In this document: in pieces, positions 1 to 10,320 of the stretch
Layout of the letters: every line of letters begins with the position of its first letter
Numbering within the stretch: the first letter of the stretch is position 1
Assembly (NCBI GenBank): GCA_021014945.1
Contig: MU266530.1
Location: 1-52,292, forward strand
Direction: 5' to 3'
DNA: 52,292 nucleotides
From: Leucogyrophana mollusca
Taxonomy: Eukaryota > Basidiomycota > Agaricomycetes > Boletales
The notes under the pieces: model-generated
Databases searched by the model: none
What the model was told of the DNA's origin: nothing
What the model saw: only the letters and a program-made list of their open reading frames with translations
Position numbers and translations under genes: made by a program

Positions 1-690
1 CACTCTGAAACACTTTGAAGTCCGAGCAAGCAGCACCTTAACAGCGCTCGGAGCCCCGAGCTCGACCGCGTAGTTGGTGCTCTAAACCTGCTCGAATCTG
101 GAAAGGGTGCTCTGGTTGGGTGTGACGCCAATGTCCTCCTGTCCCTCCTCACTATCCATCATCGACGGAGGCGGCGCCTGAACTCCACTCTTGGACTTCG
201 ACGCGCGTCGCCATACGACGGAGACAGGAAGGATTTTTTCATACACCTGCAAGATGACGAGGCCATCTTTGATGCTCATTGTAAGGCTCAGGAATCCACA
301 AAGGACAACTCTAACACAGAACTCCTTGTAGTCCTCGAGCATGCTCACCCCGTCGCGATCGCATCGTCCTTGGTGTACAGGTAAGACTTGTCAGGCTTGT
401 TATAACGGAACGCTACGTGAGCGTTTGGGCAGTCTAAGCCATTCCAAAAGAAGGCACGAGCATCGGAAGCGTTTTGGGCGGTGGCGCGGTGGGTTCAGCG
501 AAGAGACGGTCAAGGATGTGTTGGTAAGACAGAGGCTTTCCATTCGAGTCACTGAACTTGCGCTAAAACCCGTTGTTGAAGGCATGCCTTCTCCATTCCT
601 CGGCGAGGAACTGCAGCACTGTAAACACGAGTAAGTACACACTGGCATGTCTGAGTGCAGATACTGTCGAGCCGCCAGCGCAGTTCCAAT
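1..690. repeat. Long inverted repeat, left arm (partner 36671-37360)
   Basis: This segment is the reverse complement of 36671-37360 over 690 bases with no length difference. By eye I found about four substitutions, near 246-247, 546 and 600. It starts at the first base of the window, so the true outer end is not visible. On this side the coding frame runs on past base 690 to 973. On the right side it breaks abruptly at 36671. This suggests the left locus is the original context and the right arm a truncated inverted copy. I see no short terminal repeats or target-site duplication at the visible ends. Confidence 0.93.
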
Positions 691-973
691 GAATGCCAAG
701 GCTTGTTGGGTCCAATAAAGTCAATTGCGGATACCTCTGAGCCAAAATGTCATACACTCGCTGACCCAATGGTCCGCAAGACCATGTCGAATGCGGGCCC
801 GCGTGGGTGCACCTATGGCAAAGTGTCTGCACCAATTCGTTGCACAGCGAGTGTGGGTGCTGAAGGAAGCCAGCATCTTGAACTTCCTCGATACAAGTGT
901 CATTGATTGACAGGACAAGGGTTCCATTCACGAGAGACAAGATGATATATGGCTGATAGTGATGGTGGGACAT
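82..973 (-). pseudogene. Unrecognised multi-exon gene or remnant, left copy
   Basis: I do not recognise this gene. Reading from an ATG at 973, the first frame runs to 563 and contains several Cys and His residues and the phrase GIHWNCAGGSTVSALRHA. A second block (around 400-560) reads RKFSDSNGKPLSYQHILDR in one frame and AFFWNGLDCPNAHVAFRY in another. A last block, 348-82, begins MSMLEDYKEFC and ends STLSRFEQV before a stop. These blocks look like exons of one protein, but I could not fix the splice sites between them, and the frame changes may be frameshifts. Everything below 690 is duplicated in inverted orientation at 36671-37279. It could be a transposon-carried or a host gene. No catalytic motif is visible. 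Confidence 0.4.
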
Positions 974-1141
974 GGTATGTTGATTCTCTGATGTTGATGG
1001 AAGTTGTATTATACCTACAGCTCGCTGTTTGCTTACACGACGCCTCGAGAGTTCCGCCCGGGTGGCAGAAGTCCGCCAAAAGCTAGTTCTGTCGGTTGTG
1101 CCGGCAGAGCTGCTCGTTGATAGTTATGCTCCCAACACTAG

Positions 1142-2342
1142 CTACACGCCGATCGCAGGACCTGTCGATATCTTCCCCACCTCGTTTTCAGCTGGTACTG
1201 AACCACCACTGTGCGCCTCCCGTCGCCTTTTTATACGGTTGGCGCGCTGCTGTCGCTTTCCGCCTCGATGCGGCCGCTTCTTCGTTTTGGCCACCTCTGT
1301 GCTGATACTGACATCGATTCGAACATGTGGTGTAGCCAGGTTGAAATTCAACCCTTTGCTTAATCGCCGGGGAGGGTGCTCCGGGTTACAAGAGGCGCAC
1401 AGGCAGAGGCAGTCGTCCTTGTAATAACCGTTCCGTGTGTAATGCGGCCGTGATGGGCTCGCCAGCAGCGATTTCTCGAAGAGTGATGAACATGGCGGCG
1501 TGTGTGTTGCGTACTGGGTAAATCTATAACGCCATTAAAATCAGGACCATCGTTGTAAGCGATTGTCTGGGTGCGACTTACTTGACAATTTGGCCTGCAG
1601 TCGTGATTGACAAATCGGAATGGTCCCAGTATCATTCTGTTGCCCCTCGGTCCCATCTGTGAAGGACTGGCTTCTATTATAGAGTGGTTCGTTTCGGTCA
1701 CCGTATTTCTTGACATTGACCCCGACAGCGTCAGAAGAAAGGTTGATGCAGGGATGTCTTTTCGAGCTTTAATACCCCCCGTAACCGATTCTCCATCAAG
1801 GGATATTTTATCCAGACCGACTAGGCTATCCACAGAATGGAGCAGCATGTATCGTGATAACAAGCTTGTGAGAAAGCGCTCAACCGGGAAAGTTCTTTAA
1901 TACGACGGAGCGCAAGTACTCACTGGCGAATGACGTATTGGTCGGACATGGAGAAAGTTGAACTGAATCGCTCTATCAGAGCTAGGGACGCGACCTGACA
2001 TGCTTGGTGTGTCGGATGGTCTCTGCTTATGAACTCGTCGCAAGCTTGGATGATTTTTATTCCCTCCTCCGTTGTTGGCATCGAAACGCGGCTGGATGGA
2101 GCCGGATGGAGAGCATTTTAATATGATGGCCGCCCTTTCTTCGAGAACAGAGCGAATACAAGGGCGTCATCCACTGCAGCGTACCGATCCGCGTTGAAAG
2201 CTTCCTTATCCAATTGAGCGACGAATTTCTCGACATCTGAGGTGGGTTCCGTGTCTGGGTACCCGCCATAGCTGTGAACGTAGGAAACCGACTTCTTATT
2301 GACGTTTCTTGAGGATCTCCGCAGTGACGAGCCGCTTGACAT
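1142..2342 (-). pseudogene. SET-domain protein (histone lysine methyltransferase-like), broken
   Basis: The translation carries the hallmarks of a SET methyltransferase, the enzymes that transfer methyl groups from S-adenosylmethionine to protein lysines, usually on histones. The ATG at 2342 opens MSSGSSLRRSSRNVNKKS. The frame continues through an in-frame TAA at 2118-2120 into the segment EEGIKIIQACDEFISRD. An intron (GTGAGT, about 1924-1866) leads to GIKARKDIPASTF and then the SET core RFVNHDCRPNCQ. A second intron (GTAAGT..TTATAG) joins to IYPVRNTHAAMFITLREIAAGEPITA-type sequence. A one-base insertion near 1446 separates this from the post-SET segment YYKDDCLCLCASC, which keeps the zinc-binding cysteines. 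A basic tail ends at 1142. The post-SET layout resembles the Suv4-20/SET9 group. The two lesions make a full-length product unlikely. Confidence 0.8.
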
Positions 2343-2865
2343 GGTTAATCATGTAGTGTTAACTTATTGGCAAAAGGCATTTCGCCAATGGCAATTGCCA
2401 CCCCGGCAATTGCCGGAAGTAGGGTCTGAATTTTGACGTGCTACTGGAGGCTACTAGATGGTCCCTAGTGTCGGACCCCTCCCCATTGCCCAACGAGTAG
2501 CTCATTAACCACAACAATTAAGCTTCTCGGATTTTTGGGAGTACATACTACATGTTCTTGCCTAGAATTCTCAGTATATACTCTCCTGGAATAATTGTGG
2601 TGTTGCTGCAGCGGAGAGCTACCGCAAGGGAGTATCGAAATTCACTAGTGTTCAAGTTGGCCCTCCCCGAAGTCACACTGTGTCACGCTATGTTGGCGTT
2701 GCCGGTTCGCATTCCGCCTGAAAGTGACCTTGGCAAGATAAGGATACGGGGTGCGAAAATCATAAGTATCAGGAAGCACAGTGCCGCATCCGTCAATGTG
2801 GCGGATGTCACGTTTGGTGCTCGACAACGGGATGGTCGTCGATCCCCTTGGATATTACTATCCCT
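2343..2865. other. Intergenic stretch without a supported gene
   Basis: This is the upstream flank of the SET gene. It contains a short GC-balanced palindromic patch (TGGCAATTGCCA and GGCAATTGCCGG near 2390-2416) but no convincing coding sequence. The plus-strand reading frame that starts near 2552 has no family resemblance and overlaps a dispersed repeat at 2866-2975, so I do not call it. Confidence 0.5.
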
Positions 2866-2975
2866 CACGCTTGAGTCGGCACCCCCACCAAGTCGGCAGT
2901 CACGCAAAAGTCACGGAATATCACGGCTGCCGACTTCAGATCTCGCTCGGCCTACCACTTTGGCACTGTAGTGAA
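2866..2975 (+). repeat. Dispersed repeat B, copy 1
   Basis: About 110 bp matching, in inverted orientation and at roughly 80% by eye, the segment 40688-40810. Both copies contain the block ACTATCCCTCACGCT, a CACC(A)AAGTC core and CTCGGCCTAC at the end. Inside, AAGTCGGCAG and CTGCCGACTT form a stem that is also present, with one mismatch, in the other copy. Size and foldback potential fit a small non-autonomous element or its fragment. Confidence 0.7.
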
Positions 2976-3057
2976 GTTGAGCCCAACACCGAGCAAGTGA
3001 AGAAATAATCCATTGTACGAAAGGTTAGTGTGGTACGTTAAAGGACTCTACAAAGGA

Positions 3058-4838
3058 TTATTTTGAATAGCTATAGGGTGGATGGTTAGATACAGAATAT
3101 GGTGCCGGATTATAACCTGATTTGACATATATATGGTGATTGTGATGTGCGGGATTCGAGTTCGATGATGATGCGACGGGGGGTGATTGTGGATAGTGCG
3201 AGAAATGAGGAAATGCTTCATTAAATGAAGGTCGAGCCTGGTTCAATTGATTAGAGTAATTCCGGTGGTGGATGGGGTGGAGGTTGCCGGTATGGATGCC
3301 CCGGAGACATTTCCGGATGAAACACCGAGGAATTCGAGTGCTACGAGGGGACGCCAGGGGAGTAGGATCGGGGTGGTTTGACGGGCCAGCGCCATGGATG
3401 TGCAATGTGACCGGCTGACTCCCAGATCCAATGCCGGTGGAAGTCTCGCCACGTGATTTTTTTCCTTTGATGAGCGTGATAAAGCGCGGATTGTTTACGA
3501 GGTCGCTGGTGGAAGGATCATCGATACGCGCTTCGGTTCTGGTCATAAGTCTGGCGTTTTACCGTTCGAAGCGGAATTGACATCAGAGAATAGAAAATCC
3601 GGCGGAATAGCACTTGCCTGTTCAGTTTCTACAGCAGCCTTGATACTCTTGTGGATTCCATTTGTGATGCCCCGAATGGCAGCCTGAATCCGCGACTCGT
3701 ACGTGAGGTCTCTTGAGGTTGGTCACTTGCCACGGCTACGCATTATGATCAGGGCGTCGTCCTTCGTAAACTTGGGCTCCCTCGAAGGGATTTGAGCGGG
3801 CGTGGAGTTTGCGGTCGACGATTGGGCTTGGGATATCGAATGCTGCATTGGTGGCGGCTGTGGCGTTGGGGTAAGCGGAGCGGTCGGTTTTTGTTACGCT
3901 GTCCGATATCTTTGGGCTGGCCAACCCACTGTGGGCGGAGCGCGTTCAGTACATTCGTCGTAAATAAAAACGTGAAATTCACCTGAATTGCCCCTTCATT
4001 CCATTCGCCTCGGAGCGTTTCGCTCGTGCTCCGCTGCTGAGGTACCTGGGCGATAACGGGGACCACGCGCATGCTTGTCGGGAGGCGTGGACGCCCATAT
4101 CGAGACGAAATCGATCCTTCGTCGATGCGGCGGAGAGGCGACGGCGACGCAGCAGCGGTGCTTGCGCGAGGATTGATATTTCGCCAGGCTGGTTGACGGC
4201 TGGATGACGCTGGCCGCGCCGCGGTCCCGGGTGCAAAATAATCGGCTTGAGCGCCTTCACCGAGGTAGCCACCTTCGATATCGTCCTCGTACTGATCGGT
4301 CAGCACAATGGAGGGTATACAAACGGCGACACGACCTACGTCATCATCTCGATCGAACACTGGATCTTCGTCGTCTTCGTCGTCGTACCTGTCTTCGTTT
4401 TCTTAGACGATTTGCATGCCCTCGGGCGTCTGGGGTTGTTCGGCTTGTGATCCAAGCTGCGACTCTTCGCTGTTGCCGGCGGCGTTCGCGCCAGGCACGC
4501 GCGTATATTTAGGATAGGTCTGAGGGAGAAGGAGGTAATTTCAGCGAGATAGTTTGAATGTTAGGATGGTGGGGCACCCTCTTAGCCCTCGCTCGACCGC
4601 GACCGCGACCGCGACCGCGACCGCGACCACCTCGGCCGCGTGTAGGCTGAACTGATCTTTGACTATCAATGGTGGTTTGATTGGGGCCGACTGCGCTGCG
4701 ACCACCGCGAGTGACAACGCTATGAGCGCCATGGCCAGAATCCGAAGTAGAGGGCCCTGCACTCAGAACAGAGGTGAATGAAAGTGCTGTGCCGACTGGT
4801 GCATCAACATATTCTGCAATCTGAAACGAACTTTCCAT
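3058..4838 (-). pseudogene. Unrecognised nuclear-type protein with RG-rich N-terminus, decayed
   Basis: Function unknown. The ATG at 4838 opens MESSFQIAEYVDAPVG and leads into an arginine-glycine run encoded by a hexanucleotide repeat. An intron (about 4575-4528) joins to TYPKYTRVPGANAAGNSEES, then acidic sequence rich in Asp and Glu. Further exons read PGTAARPASSSRQPAWRN, FTKDDALIIMRSRGK and SRIQAAIRGITNGIHKSIKA. In-frame stops interrupt it at 4403-4405 (TAA) and 3723-3725 (TGA). A TGA overlapping the ATG at 3546 precedes a last low-complexity frame that ends at 3058. Both internal stops could have arisen by one C-to-T change. RG-rich and acidic stretches suggest a nucleic-acid-associated protein, but that is inference only. 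The 3546-3058 part may belong to a separate exon set. Confidence 0.5.
4594..4628. repeat. Hexanucleotide microsatellite CGACCG
   Basis: About six tandem copies of CGACCG in plus orientation. On the minus strand this encodes the alternating Arg-Gly run of the gene at 3058-4838. Slippage here changes the length of that run without changing frame. Confidence 0.85.
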
Positions 4839-5033
4839 GATTCAGTGAGCAGCAGAGGGAGGGGGGATGGGCGAGAGTCTTACTGTTATATATAGTACTG
4901 GCTTATCGATCAGGATCGAGAACGACAGAAGACTCAATTATCTAAAGCGTTGACCTCATCATGTGATCAGGCGCTCGAGAACGGACTTCATTTTCCTAAC
5001 GGGTTGAGGGGATTCGAATTTCGAAAGGGATGA

Positions 5034-5102
5034 AATACACATGTACAAACTCGAAGGTAACGACAACAGTTGTCGTTACCTTCGAGTTTGTACATGTGTA
5101 TT
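5034..5102. repeat. Perfect 69-nt palindrome (34-bp arms, 1-nt centre)
   Basis: The arms 5034-5067 and 5069-5102 are exact reverse complements around a single A at 5068. Each arm contains ATGTACAAACTCGAAGGTAA. The structure lies in the gap between two minus-strand gene remnants and could fold as a cruciform or an RNA hairpin with almost no loop. No partner copy is visible in the window. Confidence 0.95.
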
Positions 5103-5159
5103 GAAACTATATCACTGTAATTTCGAGTCCCAGAGAACATGCAAAGAAAACATACTCAC

Positions 5160-5840
5160 CTAGACTGGCGCCAAACTCCCCGCCCCAAGACCCTCGCACA
5201 ACGCCGTATCTATCCTTGTCCCATCTTCACCAAGCTCGTCAAAGCAATCGGAGTCATAATCAGAAGATACATGTGCAATATCAGGACCCGAATCATCATC
5301 ATCTGGAGTGTACGTATTGGAAAGGTCATCATCAGATGACGGGGGGGGTGTGCCTGAAAGTAATGGATGAGTGTAGCTGATTGAGCTCCTCATCAGCAGC
5401 TGCCACCTTACTGTCACCGCGGAAGATCTTGGCCTCGAAATCGCGGTACTCCTCTGCGTGAAAAGTGACTTCAATCGCCATTAAGCTGCTTTTTGATGAG
5501 AAAGTACTCCTCGACAACATCAGCAATTGTAGATCTTGCGTCATTCTGGATTTCCTCATAGAACGCAACCTTTCGTGCTGCCTCCTCAATCTTCCAGGTG
5601 TTCAGGAGCATCTCGCGACGGAGAACTTCACAGCTCGCGTGCTTGACAGCTGCCGCACGACGAAGGGCATCGTTGGAGAATCCACGTATGCCATCTAAAA
5701 ACTTTGTGTTTCCCTGCTTCTGCGTGAGTCGGCTTTGACTGAGATAATGAATGCACCCACCACCTTGATCTCATCTGTTGTCTTCGGTGCATGTGCACCT
5801 GACTCAATGGACTGGGCAGCATATGCATGCTCTGACGCAT
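5160..5840 (-). pseudogene. Unrecognised gene remnant, helical and acidic
   Basis: I do not recognise the family. The upper part reads RARQAYASEHAYAAQSIESG and ends at KVV, followed by an intron of about 77 nt (GTGCAT..TTTTAG). The next exon continues DGIRGFSNDALRRAAAVKHA and WKIEEAARKVAFYEEIQ, a predicted long helix, to a TGA after KKQLNGD. Another frame then supplies EEYRDFEAKIFRGDSKVAAA. A third gives a Ser/Asp-rich tail with DDDDSGPDIAHVSSDYDSD that ends at 5160. The frame changes imply at least two lesions or unseen introns. The 5' start is not defined. A minus-strand open frame at 5874-6146 might be an upstream exon but has no supporting similarity. Confidence 0.4.
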
Positions 5841-6131
5841 AAGCCTGCCTGGCTCTGCAGTAAGGTGTGCGCTTTATTTCTCGTTTAGTGGTCCTGATAG
5901 GCCCCGAAAAGCGCGGGGATGGAGAGAGGGATTGTGAACGTAGATGGGGTCCCGTAGAATTAGAGGCACCGAGAAACTTGGAAGATGTAGTTGGTTTGGA
6001 GGGTGAGGAGTTGATGGTGGCTGAATGGTGTTGGGAAGTGCGTTGAGGATGGTTGGGCGGAGTTTGAAGGACTCAGCGATTCCTTTGACGCAGTGCCCAG
6101 AACCCACAGCGCAATAACGCGGGGCAACACC

Positions 6132-9100
6132 ATGGACGAATCTCAAAGCCTCCCTTGCCCGAATTGCAGTCGGATTTTCCTCTCAAGAGATGACATTCTC
6201 GACCACCTCAATGACTGCAGGGTTACATGTTGGCTTGATGGCCAGCACAATCATATTCCCATCCCCCCCCGTGACCTACAATATCAGCGCCATGCACAAT
6301 ATCATCAAGCGCAAGACAATCCCCCACTTCCACAGAAACCCTCCCTGTGCCACAAGGCGCTCAGACAGGCAATCCGGCCCATCGTTTCCATCCATGGTCC
6401 AGCTATATCTATGGAGCGGGACAGAACGTTCTTCAAGCCATGGACTCAGATCCGTCTGCTTACCGGCGTGCAGGAGTCGAAAACATGTACTATCCATTTC
6501 CCAACTTTACTACTTGGGAACTCGGCACATTTATCTGCGACCCGACTGGAAAACTGAGCACCCCGTCGCCTTCGACTCGACGCAGCTTCGCGACGCCCAA
6601 CTAAACTACCCCGTACACGAAAAAGAACTCTACGCCATCATCAGGGCCCTCAAGAAATGGCGCTCTGAACTACTTGCCTCCCATTTCACTGTATACACCG
6701 ACCATCGGACGCTTGACGCATTCATGTCTCAGAAGGACCTTTCACGTCGACAAGCCCGATGGGCCGAATTCCTTGCTCAATACGATTTCACAACTCAATA
6801 CATTATGGGCGAGGACAACACGGTGGCCGACGCACTGTCCCGTCTCCCCGCCGACCCTCCCAACTCTCTTATCTCTCGCGAAATCACTCGTTCCCCCCTC
6901 CTGTCTGACACTACATCAAAACCTCGTCAATAATGTCTCCCCTTCTCTCATGTCTCCTTATTGCTCTCCCCCCCTTCACCCGACGTCACCCGCCTCCTTT
7001 GCTCTACCTACATTACCTAATAAAAACAACCATAACAACACCGTCATTACCTATAACTCCCCCTCTCACCCGACGTCTCCCGTCTCCTCTCCTCTACCTA
7101 CGTTACCTACAAAATACGAACAAAATCACACACCGCCAACTCACACAAACGTCTCCCCCCCAACTTCATCTCCCTCGTGCTCTCCATCTCCACGCACACT
7201 GCCCTACTATCCGACATCAAAAGCGGATACAAGAGCGACCCTTGGTGTGCCTGGCTACCCTCCCTCGTGGATTCTCTACCCGGCCTCCACACCTCGGACG
7301 ATCTCTTCTATATCGGCGACCGCCTCATCATACCGCGGTCTGGCGACGTACGTGAAACACTCTTCAGGCTTGCACACGATGCTCTCGGCCATTTCGGCGC
7401 CGACAAATCGTTCGCTAACCTTCGATCATCCTTCTGTTGGCCCAACATGCGGCGCGACTTGGAACAAGCCTACGTCCCTTCGTGCTCACCATGTCAGCGC
7501 AACAAGTCTCGCACGTCACGTCCCCCTGGCCCTCTCCATCCGCTGCCTATACCTGACGCCCGTGGCGACTGTTGCCATCGACTTCATCGGCCCCTTACCT
7601 ACGGACCACGGCATCATGACTATGATCGACCGTCTCGGAGCCGATATCTGTCTGGTACCTTGCCGTATGTCGATGTCAGCGCCCGAATGCGCCTCGCTCT
7701 TCTTCTCGCACTGGTTCTGCGAGAATGACCTACCCCTAGACATCGTCTCAGACCGGGACAAACTGTTCGTCAGTAAGTTCTGGTGCGCGTTGCACAAACT
7801 TACCGGCGTCAGTATCAAAATGTCTACCGCTTATCACCCACAGACTGACGGTTCGAGCGAACGCTCGAACAAGACTGTCAACCAATGTTTACGTTTCTTC
7901 GTTGAACGTAATGAGCGAGGTTGGGCTGATGCCCTGCCTCGCGTACGCTTCAATATTATGAATTCTATTAATTCTTCTACTGGTTTTTCCCCATTTCAAC
8001 TTCATATTGGTCGCTCTCCGCGTTCAATTCCGCCTCTTACATCTCCAAACTCGAGCTCGACGTCCTCGAAGCGCAAGATTGCTTATTAACCGCTAAAGCG
8101 TCTCAGCTCAGGCGTCTTCCGCTAATCGCCATCGTTCCGCCGACCCCCTCTACCAAGTCGGCGACCTCGGAATGTCTGACGCAAACTCAAATGGACTGGT
8201 TTTTGAAACTTGCGTGGGTGAGTTATCGTAGTCGCTTACCCCTGATCTATGCTGACGACGAAACTTGACAGTGGACTGAGAACGAGCGCCCCGCATTCAA
8301 AAATAAGGACACGCTCCTTGATTGGATGGATATTTTACCGAGCGGACCACGATGATGTAGCCAGGAGGTGACTCTCGAGGGATATACTACGAAGAAGCCG
8401 ATTCATCTGATCTGGAGAGATGGTTTGGAGGTGGCGAAGCGCCTATTTGCCAACCCGATCTACGCTAAACACATGTCGTTCGATCCGGTAGAAATATATA
8501 ACAGCGTGGAACGAGAATTGGGGGAATATATGTCGCGCGATCATGCATTTGCTACACAGGTATGTACAGCACTGTAGATGACTTCCACCGACACGCATAT
8601 AGAACAAGTTCCCAGAAGGCGCTACGGTTGTTGGCATCGTAGCCGCGTCAAACAAGACTCCGGTTACACGTCACACAGGCGATGTCGAAATGCATCCCAC
8701 GTTCCTCACTCTCGCCAACATCCATTCGGAGGTGCGGATGAAAGCGACCGCCCACGCATGGCGATGCGTCGCTTATGTCCCGGTCGTAGAATTCGAAGCC
8801 CCTTCCGAATGTCAGTTGATCCTGCAAGGACGCTTGTGGCATAAGTGTATGAACAAGGTCTTCGTCAATCTGAAAACCGCCGTTAAGATCGGACACTTCA
8901 TGCCAGATCCATACGGCGCGTTACGATACGGCTTCACGCCTCTTGTCAGGTGGCAGGGAGACCTCGTCGAGAAACAGTCTATCGCTGTTGTGGCGAAGAA
9001 CGCATCTCCTGTCTCGCAGGCGGTGATAAAGCAATTCGGGGATAATTTCCCTCACCCTCCCCGCAATGGTGAAGACACGCTCAAGCTTATATATGAACTG

Positions 9101-9169
9101 TGCCAGCGTGTGGACCCTTGGAAACTGGAAGAATTTCAGAAGGACATCAGTAAACTGAGGATGGTCTAG
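6132..9169 (+). pseudogene. Plavaka-type (KDZ superfamily) transposase, split by a Gypsy fragment
   Basis: The ATG at 6132 opens MDESQSLPCPNC, and residues 9-29 form a C-x2-C-x12-H-x3-C zinc-finger-like motif usual at the start of Plavaka proteins. The segment before the break contains FHPWSSYIYGAGQNVLQAMD and YYPFPNFTTWELGTF. After the foreign block (about 6540-8166) the same protein resumes with LTQTQMDWFLKLAW, a normal intron (GTGAGT..GACAG) and WTENERPAFKNKDTLLDWMD. It then has an in-frame TGA (8353-8355), GYTTKKPIHLIWRDGLEV, an intron at about 8560-8603, NKFPEGATVVGIVAASNKTP and FGDNFPHPPRNGED. It stops at 9169, far short of a full transposase, so the catalytic C-terminal part is missing. 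Family assignment is from remembered consensus sequence. Confidence 0.8.
6540..8166 (+). mobile_element. Ty3/Gypsy RNase H-integrase fragment without LTRs
   Basis: An internal piece of a Gypsy polyprotein sits inside the Plavaka gene. It begins in RNase H (HPVAFDS, VHEKELYAIIRALKKW, YTDHRTLDAF) and continues through the integrase zinc-binding region (FCWPNMRRDLEQAY, CSPCQRNKSR). It goes on to the integrase core (AIDFIGPLPTDHG, IVSDRDKLF, HPQTDGSSERSNKTVNQ) and then runs into ANRHRSADPLYQVGDL. Three reading frames are used in turn, so it carries frameshifts. Gag, protease and reverse transcriptase are absent and neither edge shows an LTR or primer site. It therefore did not arrive by ordinary retrotransposition of a complete element. 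Confidence 0.85.
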
Positions 9170-10320
9170 GCAGCCCTGGAGAGGTCTGGGCAGAGCCACA
9201 GAGCACACAGTAAGGGTTCTGTATGGATAGGTCTGTCCAGGGTGGACTGCACTGTGTCCGGGCCTGTCAATTCTGCCCAGGCCAAAGGGAGCTCTGTCGA
9301 TCTCTGTACAAGGACCATACAGGGCTAACCTAGACATTTCAATGGGTGGCCCGAAGCAGCTGATAGCTCTGTACAGACTTGTCAGATCCACATACTTAAG
9401 CTTGCCACCAACCCCTATCAATCAGGAAAAGCAAAACTACGTCATCATTTGTCCATTAATTCCGTCTATCTAAATATAGCAGGAACAAAGTGCATCGTGT
9501 GTCATGAATATCATTACATAATCGAGCTGAATCTCAAACTAGATCGCGGCCGAGCTGCGCCGGCAGAAACCTTGTTTGGGGGGGGATTTGGGTGTTGCAG
9601 CAAGTGCCGTTCTGCTAGCGGGTTTCCTCACTACGAGCGCCTTTCACAGCGGTTAAAAAATGTAGGTTCGTTGGGTACGGAATTGCTACAGCATACTAGT
9701 ACCTGTTTCGAACATGGGTACGTTGAGGAAAACGAACAGTCAGAGGCAATACTACTTGTACACGTCGCTGAGAAAGCAGGAAAGAAAGGTCACTTTTGTT
9801 CGAGAATAATGATGAAATTTCAATAAAACGGTTGGTGGGGAAATGCTTTGTTTCAGTTCATGCACTTTTTAGTCTTCTTCGTGCTGGTGGATTCTGTTGC
9901 AGGCCCAGTATCAAGATGGTGACATTTTAGAGGGCTGGTAGGCATGGGTCAGGTTTGCAGTGGATGATCGTTTCTTGCTGGATCAGTTTGAATACATAGT
10001 GTTTCATGGGTCGGATGCAATGGTGAAACAATGCCATGTGGACCTCAACGGTGGCTCCCATAAGTTTGAACAGAAAGATGGTGGAACGCGAGGGAGCATG
10101 AAGTACACCGATTACCAGCAGGCGCAGAGACAAGCATATGATACCATATCGCCCATGTATAGTACGAATTACAAACGGCTTCGCGGCAAAGATGTTTGGC
10201 TATTTTCCCATACGCGACAAAGTTTGGCTGCATCGGCCACAATTATGGGGGATGAGTGACCTTGTTGAACAAGGTAATCCGAGGTCCTGACGCTTCTTTG
10301 AGTATTGGCGGTGCTGACGG
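9170..10320. other. Gene-free stretch with uncertain ORFs
   Basis: After the Plavaka truncation there is CTGT/ACAG-rich sequence (9175-9390) that loosely resembles 20090-20190. A plus-strand frame, 9449-9826, is open but has no recognisable domain. A minus-strand frame, 10242-10045, beginning MWPMQPNFVAYGKIAKHL may extend the DUF6532 gene or a neighbour, but there is no support beyond openness. The hairpin at 10259-10275 is listed separately. Confidence 0.4.
10259..10275. repeat. Recurrent hairpin, copy 1 (partner 25415-25431)
   Basis: ACCTTGT-TGA-ACAAGGT, a 7-bp stem with a 3-nt loop. It is flanked by sequence shared with the second copy (GGGGGAT.AGTGACC before, AAT..GAG after). The shared segment is about 45 bp. 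The stem is identical in the two copies while the loop differs. A partial coding match on the minus strand (NKVTHPP versus YKVTNPPLLW) is an alternative explanation. Confidence 0.65.

Noticed and set aside
9449..9826. Plus-strand ORF with several Cys residues as a zinc-finger gene
   Set aside because: Cys spacing does not repeat in a zinc-finger pattern, and no neighbouring exons or known family were found.
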